Positions 44,543 through 53,889 of a stretch of 64,000 nucleotides of DNA are shown piece after piece. The DNA comes from Psychroflexus sp. ALD_RP9. GTDB taxonomy: Bacteria > Bacteroidota > Bacteroidia > Flavobacteriales > Flavobacteriaceae. The stretch spans positions 2,046,001 to 2,110,000 of the forward strand of contig NZ_CP062973.1 in assembly GCF_017311165.1 (NCBI RefSeq), in the 5' to 3' direction. Each line of letters begins with the position of its first letter. The first letter of the stretch is position 1. The notes beneath the pieces were generated by a model, which was not told the DNA's origin, ran no database searches, and was given only the letters and a program-made list of their open reading frames with translations. The position numbers and the translations under genes are program-made.

Positions 44543-45775
44543 TTATTTAAAAATTATAAGGATAATATAACTTAAAGCAATAACAATTAATATAGTCAAG
44601 CAAATTTGCATAAAATAACGATAAGGTCTAGACGGTTTCAACTGATCAAAATTAGACCTTATAACAAGTTTATAGTTAAACCAAGCTAAAACCGGAGAAG
44701 ATATAAAAGATAAACCTGCAGCAAAATCAACCAATGTTTTAAAACTAGACTTTAAAAAGTAAAGTAAACACAGCGAAGAAATAATAAGTAAAGCCATGTA
44801 TAGATTATAAAATTTAGAGTTAGATATTTTTGTAGATTTTAAACTAACTGCTTGCAGTCTACTTAAAACTCTTGGATAAGCATCGGCAACAGTTAAAGTG
44901 GTACTAAACATTGTTATTAAAGCAATACCTGCAATTAAATGTGTAGACCAAGAACCTAAAGTCTCACTATATAACTCGATAAGTTGTTTCGAAAATTCTA
45001 CTGCATTAGCTGAAAAAGTGGTTCCTTTACCGTACATAATAAGAACACCTAACAAGAAGAAGAGTACGCCTAAGAAACTTGCTGAAAAATAGCCTAGATT
45101 AAAATCTAAAAAACTTTCACTGGCAGACGTTTTATGACTTTTCTCCTTTTCTTTCACCCAAATCGACTGCCATACTGAAGCATCTATAGGAATAGGCATC
45201 CAACCCATTAGTACAACTAAAAAACTCAATCCGCTTATAGACCAAAGACGAGTAGTGTTAAAATTAACTGTGCTTGTCTTATACTCAAATATTGCTATGA
45301 AAACAGCAATAGTAGTAGCAATTGTGAGTAAGGAAATAACAATTTTTAAAAGAACATCTAATTTACTATAGCTTCCAAATTGTAAAATCAATAAACAAGA
45401 CATTAAAATAAATGAGCACCACCAAAAATTACTCCAACCAAAATTAAACAAATATTCAGCTAAACCAGCAGTAACTAAGGTAACAGCTGCAAGTATAATA
45501 AACATACTGCCAAGAGTAAATACACTAAACGAAACCACAAACCATTTTCCTAAACTTTTGTAACCTTCAACAAGATCTTTTTTTGTTAGTGCTGGATATT
45601 GAGCATCAATAGCTAAAAAAGGATATTTAGAAACACAAGCTAAAATGATGGCAATTAACATAATTATACCATAATTAGCACCAGCTCGAGTTGCTTGAAC
45701 CAAATGAGAAACACCAATTGCTGCTCCAGCAAGCAAAAAACCAGGCCCTAATTTTTTTAAAAATCCACGATTCAT
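44543..45775 (-). CDS. Nramp-like transporter with non-canonical metal-site motifs
   Basis: This 410-residue protein has 11 predicted membrane helices. Its start, LGPGFLLAGAAIGVSHLVQA, aligns without gaps to the first helix of Nramp manganese/iron transporters ([20 protein letters not shown]). However, the metal-binding DPGN is GVSH (residues 21-24), and the helix-6 MPHN position reads MPIP (193-196, in GWMPIPIDASVWQS). Canonical transition-metal coordination therefore looks absent, although the fold appears kept. I recall similar proteins in other Bacteroidota annotated simply as Nramp family. The substrate is unknown: another cation, a sodium-coupled solute, or no metal at all. It is convergent with dnaK. 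Confidence 0.8.
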   Translation of the reverse strand: MNRGFLKKLGPGFLLAGAAIGVSHLVQATRAGANYGIIMLIAIILACVSKYPFLAIDAQYPALTKKDLVEGYKSLGKWFVVSFSVFTLGSMFIILAAVTLVTAGLAEYLFNFGWSNFWWCSFILMSCLLILQFGSYSKLDVLLKIVISLLTIATTIAVFIAIFEYKTSTVNFNTTRLWSISGLSFLVVLMGWMPIPIDASVWQSIWVKEKEKSHKTSASESFLDFNLGYFSASFLGVLFFLLGVLIMYGKGTTFSANAVEFSKQLIELYSETLGSWSTHLIAGIALITMFSTTLTVADAYPRVLSRLQAVSLKSTKISNSKFYNLYMALLIISSLCLLYFLKSSFKTLVDFAAGLSFISSPVLAWFNYKLVIRSNFDQLKPSRPYRYFMQICLTILIVIALSYIILIIFK

Positions 45776-45862
45776 TTTAGAGAATTTCAGTTAAAAATAG
45801 AATAATTTTTTTAACTCTTTCATCAAATTTTTTTCTCGACACATAAAACCCTTATTTTTATT

Positions 45863-45870
45863 TACTTTTG
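45863..45870 (+). promoter_or_regulatory. Bacteroidota -7 box (TACTTTTG) for pyrR-pyrB
   Basis: Exact TAnnTTTG match 22 bases before the pyrR ATG at 45892, the same spacing as at other genes in the window. No clear -33 TTG. No PyrR-type attenuator hairpin is seen between it and the gene. Confidence 0.4.
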
Positions 45871-45891
45871 TATTGTTTCAATATTACAACC

Positions 45892-46437
45892 ATGCAACAA
45901 AAACTTTTACTTAATGCTGAACAAATTCAAATTACACTTCAGCGTTTAGCTTGCCAACTGGTTGAAAATCATAAAGACTTCTCTCAAACTTGCTTAATTG
46001 GTATTCAGCCTCGAGGTACTCATGTGCTTGATAGACTTTATAAGATTTTAAAAAACGATTTTAATTTATCTACTTTAGAAGTAGGCAAGCTTGATATTAC
46101 CTTTTATCGTGACGATTTTAGAAGAACTGATAAACCAATTCAAGCCAATTCAACCTCAATCGATTTTATTGTAGAAGAAAAAAAAGTCGTTTTTATTGAT
46201 GACGTTCTTTATACAGGTAGAAGTATTCGTTCAGCCTTAACTGCTATACAGTCTTTTGGAAGACCAAAATCAGTTGAATTATTAACTTTAATTGATCGCC
46301 GATTTAGTAGGCACTTGCCAATTCAACCTGATTATAAAGGGCGTCAAGTTGATGCCATAAATAACGAGTATGTAAAAGTCTGTTGGAAAGAAATTAATCA
46401 AGAAGATGCGGTTTATTTAGTAAAAAGTAACACATGA
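45892..46437 (+). CDS. pyrR: PyrR: pyrimidine regulator / uracil phosphoribosyltransferase
   Basis: This 181-residue protein has the PRPP-binding loop VVFIDDVLYTGRSIRSAL and the family segments LIGIQPRGTHVLDRLYKIL and LTLIDRRFSRHLPIQPDYKG. In Firmicutes PyrR binds pyr mRNA in response to UMP and attenuates transcription; it also has UPRTase activity. The ATG at 45892 is used rather than the TTG at 45868, which lies inside the promoter box. The stop overlaps the pyrB ATG by 4 bases, consistent with a role in controlling pyrimidine synthesis. Confidence 0.93.
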   Translation: MQQKLLLNAEQIQITLQRLACQLVENHKDFSQTCLIGIQPRGTHVLDRLYKILKNDFNLSTLEVGKLDITFYRDDFRRTDKPIQANSTSIDFIVEEKKVVFIDDVLYTGRSIRSALTAIQSFGRPKSVELLTLIDRRFSRHLPIQPDYKGRQVDAINNEYVKVCWKEINQEDAVYLVKSNT

Positions 46438-47372
46438 AAGAATTAAGTGTCAATCATTTATTAGGGATAAAATATCTTAATGAAGCAGATTTACAGCTGA
46501 TTTTTGAAACTGCAGATCAGTTCAAAGAGGTAATCAATCGACCTATTAAAAAGGTTCCTTCATTACGTGATTTAACCATTGCTAATCTGTTTTTTGAAAA
46601 TAGCACAAGAACACGGTTATCATTCGAGTTAGCTGAAAAACGATTAAGCGCAGATGTTGTGAACTTTTCAGCAGCTTCATCTTCGGTTAACAAAGGTGAA
46701 ACTCTTATTGATACTGTTAATAATATACTTTCTATGAAAGTGGATATGGTGGTGATGCGACATCCTAATCCTGGGGCTGGTGTTTTTTTATCGAAGCACA
46801 TTAAAGCTTCAGTGATTAATGCAGGAGATGGCGCTCATGAACATCCAACTCAAGCTTTATTAGATGCCTATTCTATTCGAGAACAACATTCTAATATAGC
46901 TGGTAAAAAAGTGGTTATTGTAGGAGATATTTTACACTCACGCGTGGCCTTAAGTAATATTTTAGCACTTAAAAAACTTGGTGCTGAGGTAAAAGTTTGT
47001 GGGCCACTGTCACTAATGCCAAAGTTTATAGAAACCTTGGGTGTAAAAGTTGAACCAAATCTAGAAAAAGCACTTAATTGGTGCGATATAGCCAATATGT
47101 TACGGGTACAAAACGAACGTATGGACACATCGTATTTCCCTAATACCAGAGAATATGTACAACAATACGGTGTTAATAAATCTCTATTAAGTCGTCTTGA
47201 AAAGCAAATTACAATAATGCATCCTGGACCTATTAATCGCGGAGTTGAAATTACAAGCGATGTCGCCGACTCAGAGCATTCAATTATATTAAACCAAGTT
47301 GAAAATGGTGTGGCTGTTAGAATGGCAGTACTCTATTTATTAGCATCAAAAATAAAGGCTTATGCAGATTAA
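46434..47372 (+). CDS. pyrB: aspartate carbamoyltransferase catalytic subunit
   Basis: This 312-residue subunit joins carbamoyl phosphate and aspartate, the first committed pyrimidine step. The carbamoyl-phosphate site FFENSTRTRLSFELAEKRL, the region HEHPTQALLDAYSI, and the C-terminal IMHPGPINRGVEI are clear. No pyrI regulatory-subunit gene follows, so feedback through a PyrI chain is not expected from this locus. It overlaps pyrR by 4 bases and the next small gene by 11. Confidence 0.97.
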   Translation: MKELSVNHLLGIKYLNEADLQLIFETADQFKEVINRPIKKVPSLRDLTIANLFFENSTRTRLSFELAEKRLSADVVNFSAASSSVNKGETLIDTVNNILSMKVDMVVMRHPNPGAGVFLSKHIKASVINAGDGAHEHPTQALLDAYSIREQHSNIAGKKVVIVGDILHSRVALSNILALKKLGAEVKVCGPLSLMPKFIETLGVKVEPNLEKALNWCDIANMLRVQNERMDTSYFPNTREYVQQYGVNKSLLSRLEKQITIMHPGPINRGVEITSDVADSEHSIILNQVENGVAVRMAVLYLLASKIKAYAD

Positions 47373-47700
47373 TCAACATCCAACTCAAGAAGCGGTTGAA
47401 GTGATCCCAACTGAAGAACAACTTTCGGCAATAGCTATTAATTTAGCTAAAACTTACAACGAGACCAAATTACATTTAATTGTAAACTTAATTAATTTTG
47501 AGTCTGATCTGCAAATTAATGATTTTTTCAATTTTTTAAAATTATCAAATCATTACAAGTCTAATAAAAAATCCTTTGTTTTAGTAGCACCTCAAATTGA
47601 TGTTCACCAAATACCAGAAGAGCTTGCTATTGTACCAACTTTAAACGAAGCTTTTGATATTATTGAAATGGAAAATATTGAACGCGATTTAGGTTTTTAA
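47362..47700 (+). CDS. small conserved protein upstream of ribonuclease Z, STAS-like
   Basis: This 112-residue protein is acidic and alternates strands and helices (KLHLIVNLINFESDLQINDF, KKSFVLVAPQIDVHQIP) in a way that suggests a STAS-like fold, and ends EMENIERDLGF. I recall similar small proteins directly in front of rnz in flavobacteria, sometimes wrongly labelled ribonuclease Z. No metal-binding or catalytic motif is present. It overlaps pyrB by 11 bases and ends one base before the rnz start. Function unknown. Confidence 0.7.
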   Translation: MQINQHPTQEAVEVIPTEEQLSAIAINLAKTYNETKLHLIVNLINFESDLQINDFFNFLKLSNHYKSNKKSFVLVAPQIDVHQIPEELAIVPTLNEAFDIIEMENIERDLGF

Positions 47701-47701
47701 T

Positions 47702-48613
47702 ATGATGCACTTGCACATTTTAGGTTGTCACTCGGCAACACCAAAAGCCAAGCTTCATCCAACCGCTCAAGTGCTCGATTTTAATGGTGAGTTATGCTTA
47801 ATTGATTGTGGCGAAGGAACACAAGTGCGCTTACGCCAACAAAAAATAAAATTTACACGTATTAAGCACATCTTTATTTCGCATTTGCATGGCGATCATT
47901 GTTATGGTTTAATAGGTTTAATTTCAACTTTCGGTCTACTAAAACGTGAAGCAGATTTGCATATTTATGGACCAAAAGGCATTAAAAAGTTTATAAATAT
48001 TCAGTTAGAACTCTCCAAAACCTACATATCATATCAAATAATTTTTCATGAGTTAACTTCAACCAAGGCTGAAATAATTTTAGAGCACAATAAATTTACT
48101 GTTGAAACAATACCGCTTGATCATCGTATTTATACAAATGGATTTCTCTTCCGAGGAAAACCTCGAGATCGAAAATTGCTAATCAATCAAGTTGAAGAAT
48201 TTGGTATTGATGTTGCTTATTATAAAAGCATAAAAAAAGGTAAAGATATTAAGTTAGATGATGGAACTCTAGTAAAAAATGAAGCACTAACTGAAGAACC
48301 AAAACCGCCTAATTCTTATGCTTATTGTAGTGATACAGTTTTTAAACCAAGTTTAGCTAGGCAACTTCACCAAGTTGAAGTTTTATATCACGAATCTACT
48401 TTTTTAGAAAAAGATGAAGACCTTTGTTTTAAAACAAAACATTCTACAGCCAAACAAGCAGCCATTATTGCTCAAAAAGCTCAAGTCAAACATTTAATTT
48501 TAGGTCATTTTTCGGCGCGTTACCGTGATGAAAATGCCTATAAAGTTGAAGCTGAAACTATTTTTGAATCAACTTATTTAGCTAAAAGTGGCCAATGCTT
48601 TAGTTTCGAATAA
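47702..48613 (+). CDS. rnz: ribonuclease Z
   Basis: This 303-residue metallo-beta-lactamase-fold nuclease processes the 3' end of tRNA precursors. The zinc motif HLHGDH is at residues 61-66, and further ligands are in YCSDT and the C-terminal LGHFSARY. VLIDCGEGTQVRLRQ, here LCLIDCGEGTQ, is the family signature near residue 33. Two adjacent ATG codons (47702 and 47705) are equally possible starts. It ends the pyrR-pyrB operon; 77 bases separate it from pdxH. Confidence 0.95.
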   Translation: MMHLHILGCHSATPKAKLHPTAQVLDFNGELCLIDCGEGTQVRLRQQKIKFTRIKHIFISHLHGDHCYGLIGLISTFGLLKREADLHIYGPKGIKKFINIQLELSKTYISYQIIFHELTSTKAEIILEHNKFTVETIPLDHRIYTNGFLFRGKPRDRKLLINQVEEFGIDVAYYKSIKKGKDIKLDDGTLVKNEALTEEPKPPNSYAYCSDTVFKPSLARQLHQVEVLYHESTFLEKDEDLCFKTKHSTAKQAAIIAQKAQVKHLILGHFSARYRDENAYKVEAETIFESTYLAKSGQCFSFE

Positions 48614-48690
48614 AATTTTATTTTTAGATTAATTTAGTATCTATAACCAACTAAATTTTTATTTTTATTCAAAAGAATTAACAAGTTTCT

Positions 48691-49338
48691 ATGCAAGATA
48701 ATTTACACGATTACAGAAAATCTTACACCAAGTCTGCCCTAACACGCGATAATTTAGATGCTAATCCTATGCAACAGTTTAGAACTTGGTTTTATGAAGC
48801 CGATAACTCTAATACTGTAGATGAAGCTAATGCAATGAGCGTCTCAACAATTGGTGAAGATGGTTTCCCAAAAAGTAGGGTTGTGCTACTTAAATCTTAC
48901 AATGAGAATGGTTTTGTGTTTTACACCAACTATAATAGTGAAAAAGGTCAGGCTTTAATTAATAACCCGAAAACTTGTTTATCTTTTTTTTGGCCTGCCT
49001 TAGAACGTCAAGTTATAATTAAAGGTGTTGCTGAAAAACTTCCAGAACATCAATCAGATAACTACTTTGCTTCACGACCAAAAGGCAGTCAGCTTGGTGC
49101 TTTGGTTTCTCCACAAAGTCAAGTGATTAAAAACAGAACTATTTTGGAAGATAAACTTAAAGAGCTTGAGGAAGATTATGCTCATAAAGAAATTAACCGA
49201 CCAAGAAATTGGGGTGGATTTTTAGTGAAGCCACAGAGTATTGAATTTTGGCAAGGAAGACCAAACCGTTTACACGATCGATTTTTGTTTACTTTACAAG
49301 AAGATTTTGATTGGAAAATTGAACGTTTAGCACCATGA
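48691..49338 (+). CDS. pdxH: pyridoxamine 5'-phosphate oxidase
   Basis: This 215-residue FMN enzyme makes pyridoxal 5'-phosphate. The FMN and substrate segments are SRVVLLKSYNENGFVFYTNY, the loop ASRPKGSQLGALVSPQS, and the C-terminal PQSIEFWQGRPNRLHDR with RLAP at the end. Length is typical. It leads a run of four tightly packed genes and overlaps the next by 4 bases, although the following genes concern phosphate rather than vitamin B6. Confidence 0.96.
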   Translation: MQDNLHDYRKSYTKSALTRDNLDANPMQQFRTWFYEADNSNTVDEANAMSVSTIGEDGFPKSRVVLLKSYNENGFVFYTNYNSEKGQALINNPKTCLSFFWPALERQVIIKGVAEKLPEHQSDNYFASRPKGSQLGALVSPQSQVIKNRTILEDKLKELEEDYAHKEINRPRNWGGFLVKPQSIEFWQGRPNRLHDRFLFTLQEDFDWKIERLAP

Positions 49339-49829
49339 GTTTAAAAACTTTAGTTTTAATTAGACATGGCAAATCTTCGTGGTCAAATCCTGAGTTAGAT
49401 GACTTTTATAGACCACTTAAAAAAAGAGCAATTCATGATGCTGAATTGGTGAGTGAAGCATTTAAAAAAGTAAATACTAAAACATTTTATGCATTATCTA
49501 GTGACGCTAAACGCGCTTTTGAAACCGCTAAACTCATAAAAAAAAATTTACCTAAAACAATTATTAATTTAGAAAAAAAGCACGAGTTGTATACCTTTTC
49601 GCCTTCAAGCTTATTGGAGGTCATTTTATCAACATCGCCTGATATAAACGAATTAATGATTTTTGGTCATAATCCTGCAATAACCGATGTAGCCAACCAA
49701 CTCGGTCATCAGTTGTTTAATAATATACCCACAACAGGATTAGTTCAGCTCACTTTTGAAGTTGATAATTGGTCGCAAATTGCCGAGGGCAAAACACAAT
49801 TTTATTTATTCCCAAAAAATTTACGATAA
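49335..49829 (+). CDS. SixA-like histidine phosphatase
   Basis: This 164-residue protein belongs to the phosphoglycerate-mutase-like superfamily: the catalytic LIRHGKSSWSNPELDD (His11 in RHG), an SSDAKRAFETAKLI arginine region, and the second active-site His in IFGHNPAITDVAN. SixA dephosphorylates histidine residues in E. coli phosphorelays. Here the position between pdxH and ppk1 hints at phosphate or polyphosphate signalling, which is inference. It overlaps pdxH by 4 bases and directly abuts ppk1. Confidence 0.9.
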   Translation: MSLKTLVLIRHGKSSWSNPELDDFYRPLKKRAIHDAELVSEAFKKVNTKTFYALSSDAKRAFETAKLIKKNLPKTIINLEKKHELYTFSPSSLLEVILSTSPDINELMIFGHNPAITDVANQLGHQLFNNIPTTGLVQLTFEVDNWSQIAEGKTQFYLFPKNLR

Positions 49830-51890
49830 ATGCAAAGATACGTTAATAGAGAATTAAGCTGGCTGCAATTTAATGCACGCGTACTTCAAGAAGCCGCAGA
49901 CGAATCTGTACCTTTAATAGAACGCCTTCGATTTTTAGGGATTTTTTCGAATAATTTAGATGAATTTTTTAAGGTGCGATATGCAACCGTAAAACGTATT
50001 GATATGGCTGGTAAAGCCGGAAAAAAGGTTTTTGGTGGCGTAAAAGCAAGTCGACTGCTTAAAGAAATTACTCAGATAGTTATTAAACATCAAGCCGAAA
50101 GTTTAAACATATTGAGTGATATCAAAGAAAAGTTGAAATCTCACAATATATGTATTATAGATGAAACTCAAGTGAAGCCAGAGCAACATAAGTTTATCAA
50201 AGACTTTTTTTTACAAAAAGTGAGTCCTGCTTTGGTTACAATCATGTTAAATGAAGTCGAAAAAGTTCCGCATTTAAAAGATTCTAAGGCTTATTTAGCC
50301 GTTAAAATGCGCCAAAATGTAGCATCAGAAATTCGAAACCGCTACATTTTAATAGAAGTTCCTACAAACGTTAACAGGTTTATCGTGTTACCTTCAACCG
50401 ATGATAAACATTATATTATGCTTCTAGATGATTTGATTCGATATAATTTAGATGTACTTTTCAATATTTTTGATTATGAATCAATTTCAGCACACATGGT
50501 TAAAATTACCCGTGATGCTGAGCTTGAAATGGAAAGTGATCTTAGTAAAAGTTATATTGAAAAAATTATTGATAGTGTTAAAGATAGAATAGATGGAGAT
50601 CCAGTTCGGTTTGTTTATGATAAAGAAATAGAGCAAGATACCCTCGATTTTTTACTTAGTAAAATGGGTATAGATAATACGGATAGTTTAATTCCTGGTG
50701 GCCGTTATCATAATCGGCGGGATTATATGAAGTTTCCAGACCTTGGTGCAAAACATTTACTTTACGATAAAATAGAACCATTACCAATTAAAGGCGTCAA
50801 ACTTCAGGGAAGTTTATTAGCAAAACTAAAGGAGAACGATTTTTTACAGTATACACCTTACCATACTTTTTCTTATACCGTAAAATTTTTACGAGAAGCC
50901 GCTTTAGACCCTTTAGTTAAGTCGATAAAAATTACAATTTACCGTTTAGCTGAAGTCTCACACATTGCCAGTTCACTAATTAATGCAGTAAAAAATGGTA
51001 AATCTGTAACCGTTTCAATAGAGCTACAAGCCCGTTTTGATGAAGCGAATAACATTAAATATGCAGAGAAAATGGAGCGAGAAGGCATTAAACTCATTTT
51101 CGGTGTAACGGGATTAAAAGTGCATGCCAAAACCTGTGTTATAGAAAGATTAGAAAATGATAAAGTGGTACGTTATGGCTTTATTAGCACAGGAAATTTT
51201 AATGAAAATACAGCAAAAATTTATACAGATTATACTTTATTTACAGCCCATCAAGGTATTTTAAAGGACATAAAAAAAGTATTCGATTTCTTTGAAGTTA
51301 ATTACAAGATAAAGAAGTATAAGCACCTTATCGTTTCGCCTCATTATTCTCGTGATGCTTTTACAGCTATGATTAATCAAGAAATTGAAAATCATCAAGC
51401 GGGGAAACCTTCAGGTATGTGTTTTAAAATGAATAGTTTATCAGATTATGGAATGATAGATAAATTATATGAAGCAAGTCAAGCTGGTGTAAAAATTAAG
51501 TTAATTGTTCGTGGTATTTGCTGTTTAAAACCACAAGTTGAAGGTTTAAGCAAAAACATTGAAGTGATTAGCGTAGTCGATAAATTTTTAGAGCACTCAA
51601 GATTATATATTTTTGAAAATGATGGCAAACCAAAAGTATTTATTTCTTCAGCAGATTTAATGACCAGAAATCTTGACCATCGTGTCGAAGTAACTTGCCC
51701 GATTTATGATGAATCTATAAAAAATGAACTTATAGAAACTTTCAATTTATGTTGGTCAGAAAATGTAAAAGCGCGTGATATGGCTCAGCAAGATACAAAT
51801 GCTTACAGGGCTGTCCCGTCAAATTCAGCCAAGCATAGAAGTCAGTTTACAACTTATGATTATTATTTAAACGCTTCAAAAAATGCTTAA
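49830..51890 (+). CDS. ppk1: polyphosphate kinase 1
   Basis: This 686-residue enzyme polymerises the terminal phosphate of ATP into polyphosphate. The N-terminal YVNRELSWLQFNARVLQEA is diagnostic. The autophosphorylated histidine is in GLKVHAKTCVIER and the second catalytic His in FLEHSRLYIF. Length is near the usual 690-700. It abuts the SixA-like gene with no gap and overlaps ppx by 8 bases, so synthesis and breakdown enzymes are co-translated. Confidence 0.97.
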   Translation: MQRYVNRELSWLQFNARVLQEAADESVPLIERLRFLGIFSNNLDEFFKVRYATVKRIDMAGKAGKKVFGGVKASRLLKEITQIVIKHQAESLNILSDIKEKLKSHNICIIDETQVKPEQHKFIKDFFLQKVSPALVTIMLNEVEKVPHLKDSKAYLAVKMRQNVASEIRNRYILIEVPTNVNRFIVLPSTDDKHYIMLLDDLIRYNLDVLFNIFDYESISAHMVKITRDAELEMESDLSKSYIEKIIDSVKDRIDGDPVRFVYDKEIEQDTLDFLLSKMGIDNTDSLIPGGRYHNRRDYMKFPDLGAKHLLYDKIEPLPIKGVKLQGSLLAKLKENDFLQYTPYHTFSYTVKFLREAALDPLVKSIKITIYRLAEVSHIASSLINAVKNGKSVTVSIELQARFDEANNIKYAEKMEREGIKLIFGVTGLKVHAKTCVIERLENDKVVRYGFISTGNFNENTAKIYTDYTLFTAHQGILKDIKKVFDFFEVNYKIKKYKHLIVSPHYSRDAFTAMINQEIENHQAGKPSGMCFKMNSLSDYGMIDKLYEASQAGVKIKLIVRGICCLKPQVEGLSKNIEVISVVDKFLEHSRLYIFENDGKPKVFISSADLMTRNLDHRVEVTCPIYDESIKNELIETFNLCWSENVKARDMAQQDTNAYRAVPSNSAKHRSQFTTYDYYLNASKNA

Positions 51891-52785
51891 AATTAGAAAA
51901 ATTGCCGCCATAGATATTGGGTCAAATGCGGTAAGATTACTCATATCAACCATAACTGAGCCTAAAGGTAAACCAGTAACATTTAAAAAAACCTCTTTAG
52001 TTCGTGTGCCAATTCGTTTGGGGCAAGATGTGTTTACCTCTGGTCAAGTAAGTATTTACAATCAAAAACGAATGCTAAAAACGATGAAAGCTTTTAAGTT
52101 TTTAATGGAATGCCATGAAATTGAAGACTATAGAGCTTGTGCCACTTCAGCAATGCGCGATGCTGGTAACAGAAATGAATTAGTTGAAACAATTAAACAA
52201 CAAGCCAACATTTCAATAGAGATTATTGATGGTGAAGATGAAGCTAGTATTATTGCTGCAACTGACTTACAAGCACTCATTGAAGAAGATAAAAATTATT
52301 TGTATGTTGATGTTGGTGGCGGAAGTACAGAGTTTACTTTATATGTACAAGGGAAAACAAAAGCTTCAAAATCTTTTAAAATTGGTACAGTAAGGCTTTT
52401 AAACAACGGCGTTTCAGATGAACTTTGGCAAGAAGCTGAACAATGGGTTAAATATAATACCAAAGGAATCAGTCGCTTGCAAATGATAGGTTCTGGTGGT
52501 AATATTAATAACATTTTTAAGTCTAGTGGTAAAAAACCTGGTAAAACCTTGTCTTACTTTTATTTAAGTTCGTATTATCAACTACTTAAATCCCTAACTT
52601 ACGAAGAGCGAATTTCTCAACTAAATTTAAACCAAGACCGTGCTGATGTTATTATTCCAGCTGCTGAAATATACTTATCAGCGATGAATTGGAGTAGGGC
52701 AAGAGCAATACATGTTCCTAAAATAGGCCTTGCTGACGGCATTATAAAATCAATTTACAATAAAACTAAGGGAGCTAAGATTTAA
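51883..52785 (+). CDS. ppx: exopolyphosphatase (Ppx/GppA family, short form)
   Basis: This 300-residue ASKHA-fold phosphatase contains only the two ATPase-like domains: AAIDIGSNAVRLLIST at the start, ACATSAMRDAGNRNELV, and YVDVGGGSTEFTLYVQG. The C-terminal helical HD-like extension of E. coli Ppx is missing, as is common in short Ppx/GppA proteins. It removes terminal phosphates from polyphosphate, or pppGpp gamma-phosphate in GppA types; the ppk1 neighbour favours polyphosphate. It overlaps ppk1 by 8 bases and the convergent FAD enzyme gene by 4. Confidence 0.93.
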   Translation: MLKIRKIAAIDIGSNAVRLLISTITEPKGKPVTFKKTSLVRVPIRLGQDVFTSGQVSIYNQKRMLKTMKAFKFLMECHEIEDYRACATSAMRDAGNRNELVETIKQQANISIEIIDGEDEASIIAATDLQALIEEDKNYLYVDVGGGSTEFTLYVQGKTKASKSFKIGTVRLLNNGVSDELWQEAEQWVKYNTKGISRLQMIGSGGNINNIFKSSGKKPGKTLSYFYLSSYYQLLKSLTYEERISQLNLNQDRADVIIPAAEIYLSAMNWSRARAIHVPKIGLADGIIKSIYNKTKGAKI

Positions 52786-53852
52786 GCGAGTTCTTTGATT
52801 AATTCAGGTTGATAGCTATTTTTAATCTTATCAGCTAAAAATTCTGCATCAGTTTTAACACCACCTAAGGTTGCTGAAGCCCTTGTGTGTAACCATGGTA
52901 GCCCCATAAAATATAGACCTTTTATGTGGCTGACTCCACGTTCATGAACTGGATAGCCATCTTTGTCAAGCTCTAAACCTTCAATCCAATCAAACTTAGG
53001 TCTATAACCGGTCGCCCAAACTATATTTTTAACGTCAGTTAATTTTTTTTGTTTTGTTTCAATAATATTTCCTTCAGCGTTTAAAGTGTGACCAACAGGA
53101 ATAACGTTTTTTCGGCTTAAAATACCTCTTACATCAGTCCCAATGACTGGTTGTTTAGATTCACTTATTTTTTTTCCTAACCATGAATTTTTAGAAATGC
53201 TGAGGTAGCCTGTTTTTGTAAACCACCACCACAGTGTTTTACCTAAGATTTCTTGAGGTAAACTTTTAACGCTTGTGTCTCCAGAAAAATAAACAGTATC
53301 ATTCCTTGAGCTTGAAATTTCGTTTAAAATTTGATATCCAGAATCTCCTGCACCTACAACTAATACATTTCCAGGGTTTAGCTGCGAAGGATTTTTGTAG
53401 TAATTACTGTGTATTTGAAATATAGAGGCATCAATATATTTGTGAAATCTGGGCGTATGCGGGATGTGAAATGGGCCAGTGGCAACAACTACGTTTTTAG
53501 CCTTTGTAATTCCATTGTTATGAGTAACTTCAAAGTGGGTAGATTTTTTATTGATTTCTTCAACCAACGTATCAAGTTGCACCGGAAAATTGAAGTGTTT
53601 TACATATTTTTTAAAATAGTTGGCAACTTGGTGTTTATTTGGGTATTTGCCATTTTCAGCAGGAAAATCAAGACCTTTAAGATGATTAAATTCAGTTGGT
53701 GTAAACAGTTTAAGTGAATCCCAGCGGTTAAGCCAAGAAGCACCAATTTCTTCTTCTTTGTCTAAAATTACAAAGTTGTATTGAAGCTTTTGGAGTTCGT
53801 AAGCTATGGCTAATCCAGCTTGAGCTGCACCAATGATCACAAAATCTAACAT
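52782..53852 (-). CDS. flavin-containing monooxygenase-like (CzcO/YUCCA-type) FAD/NAD(P) oxidoreductase
   Basis: This 356-residue protein has an N-terminal FAD site IIGAAQAGLAIAYEL (the third Gly of GxGxxG is kept but the second is Ala), EIGASWLNRWDSLKLFTP, the linker VVVATGPFHIPHTP, and the NADPH site VLVVGAGDSGYQI. The C-terminal NIVWATGYRPKFDW is also typical. Such enzymes oxygenate small S, N or carbonyl substrates; CzcO-labelled members are sometimes tied to metal resistance without proof. It is last in the rpe-ypdA-membrane protein-FMO run and overlaps ppx by 4 bases. Confidence 0.88.
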   Translation of the reverse strand: MLDFVIIGAAQAGLAIAYELQKLQYNFVILDKEEEIGASWLNRWDSLKLFTPTEFNHLKGLDFPAENGKYPNKHQVANYFKKYVKHFNFPVQLDTLVEEINKKSTHFEVTHNNGITKAKNVVVATGPFHIPHTPRFHKYIDASIFQIHSNYYKNPSQLNPGNVLVVGAGDSGYQILNEISSSRNDTVYFSGDTSVKSLPQEILGKTLWWWFTKTGYLSISKNSWLGKKISESKQPVIGTDVRGILSRKNVIPVGHTLNAEGNIIETKQKKLTDVKNIVWATGYRPKFDWIEGLELDKDGYPVHERGVSHIKGLYFMGLPWLHTRASATLGGVKTDAEFLADKIKNSYQPELIKELA

Positions 53853-53889
53853 CTATAAATATTTTGGTTAATCTGCAATATACTAAATT

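Noticed and set aside
47362..47700. A second ribonuclease Z
   Set aside because: There is no HxHxDH metal site; the true RNase Z is the following gene.
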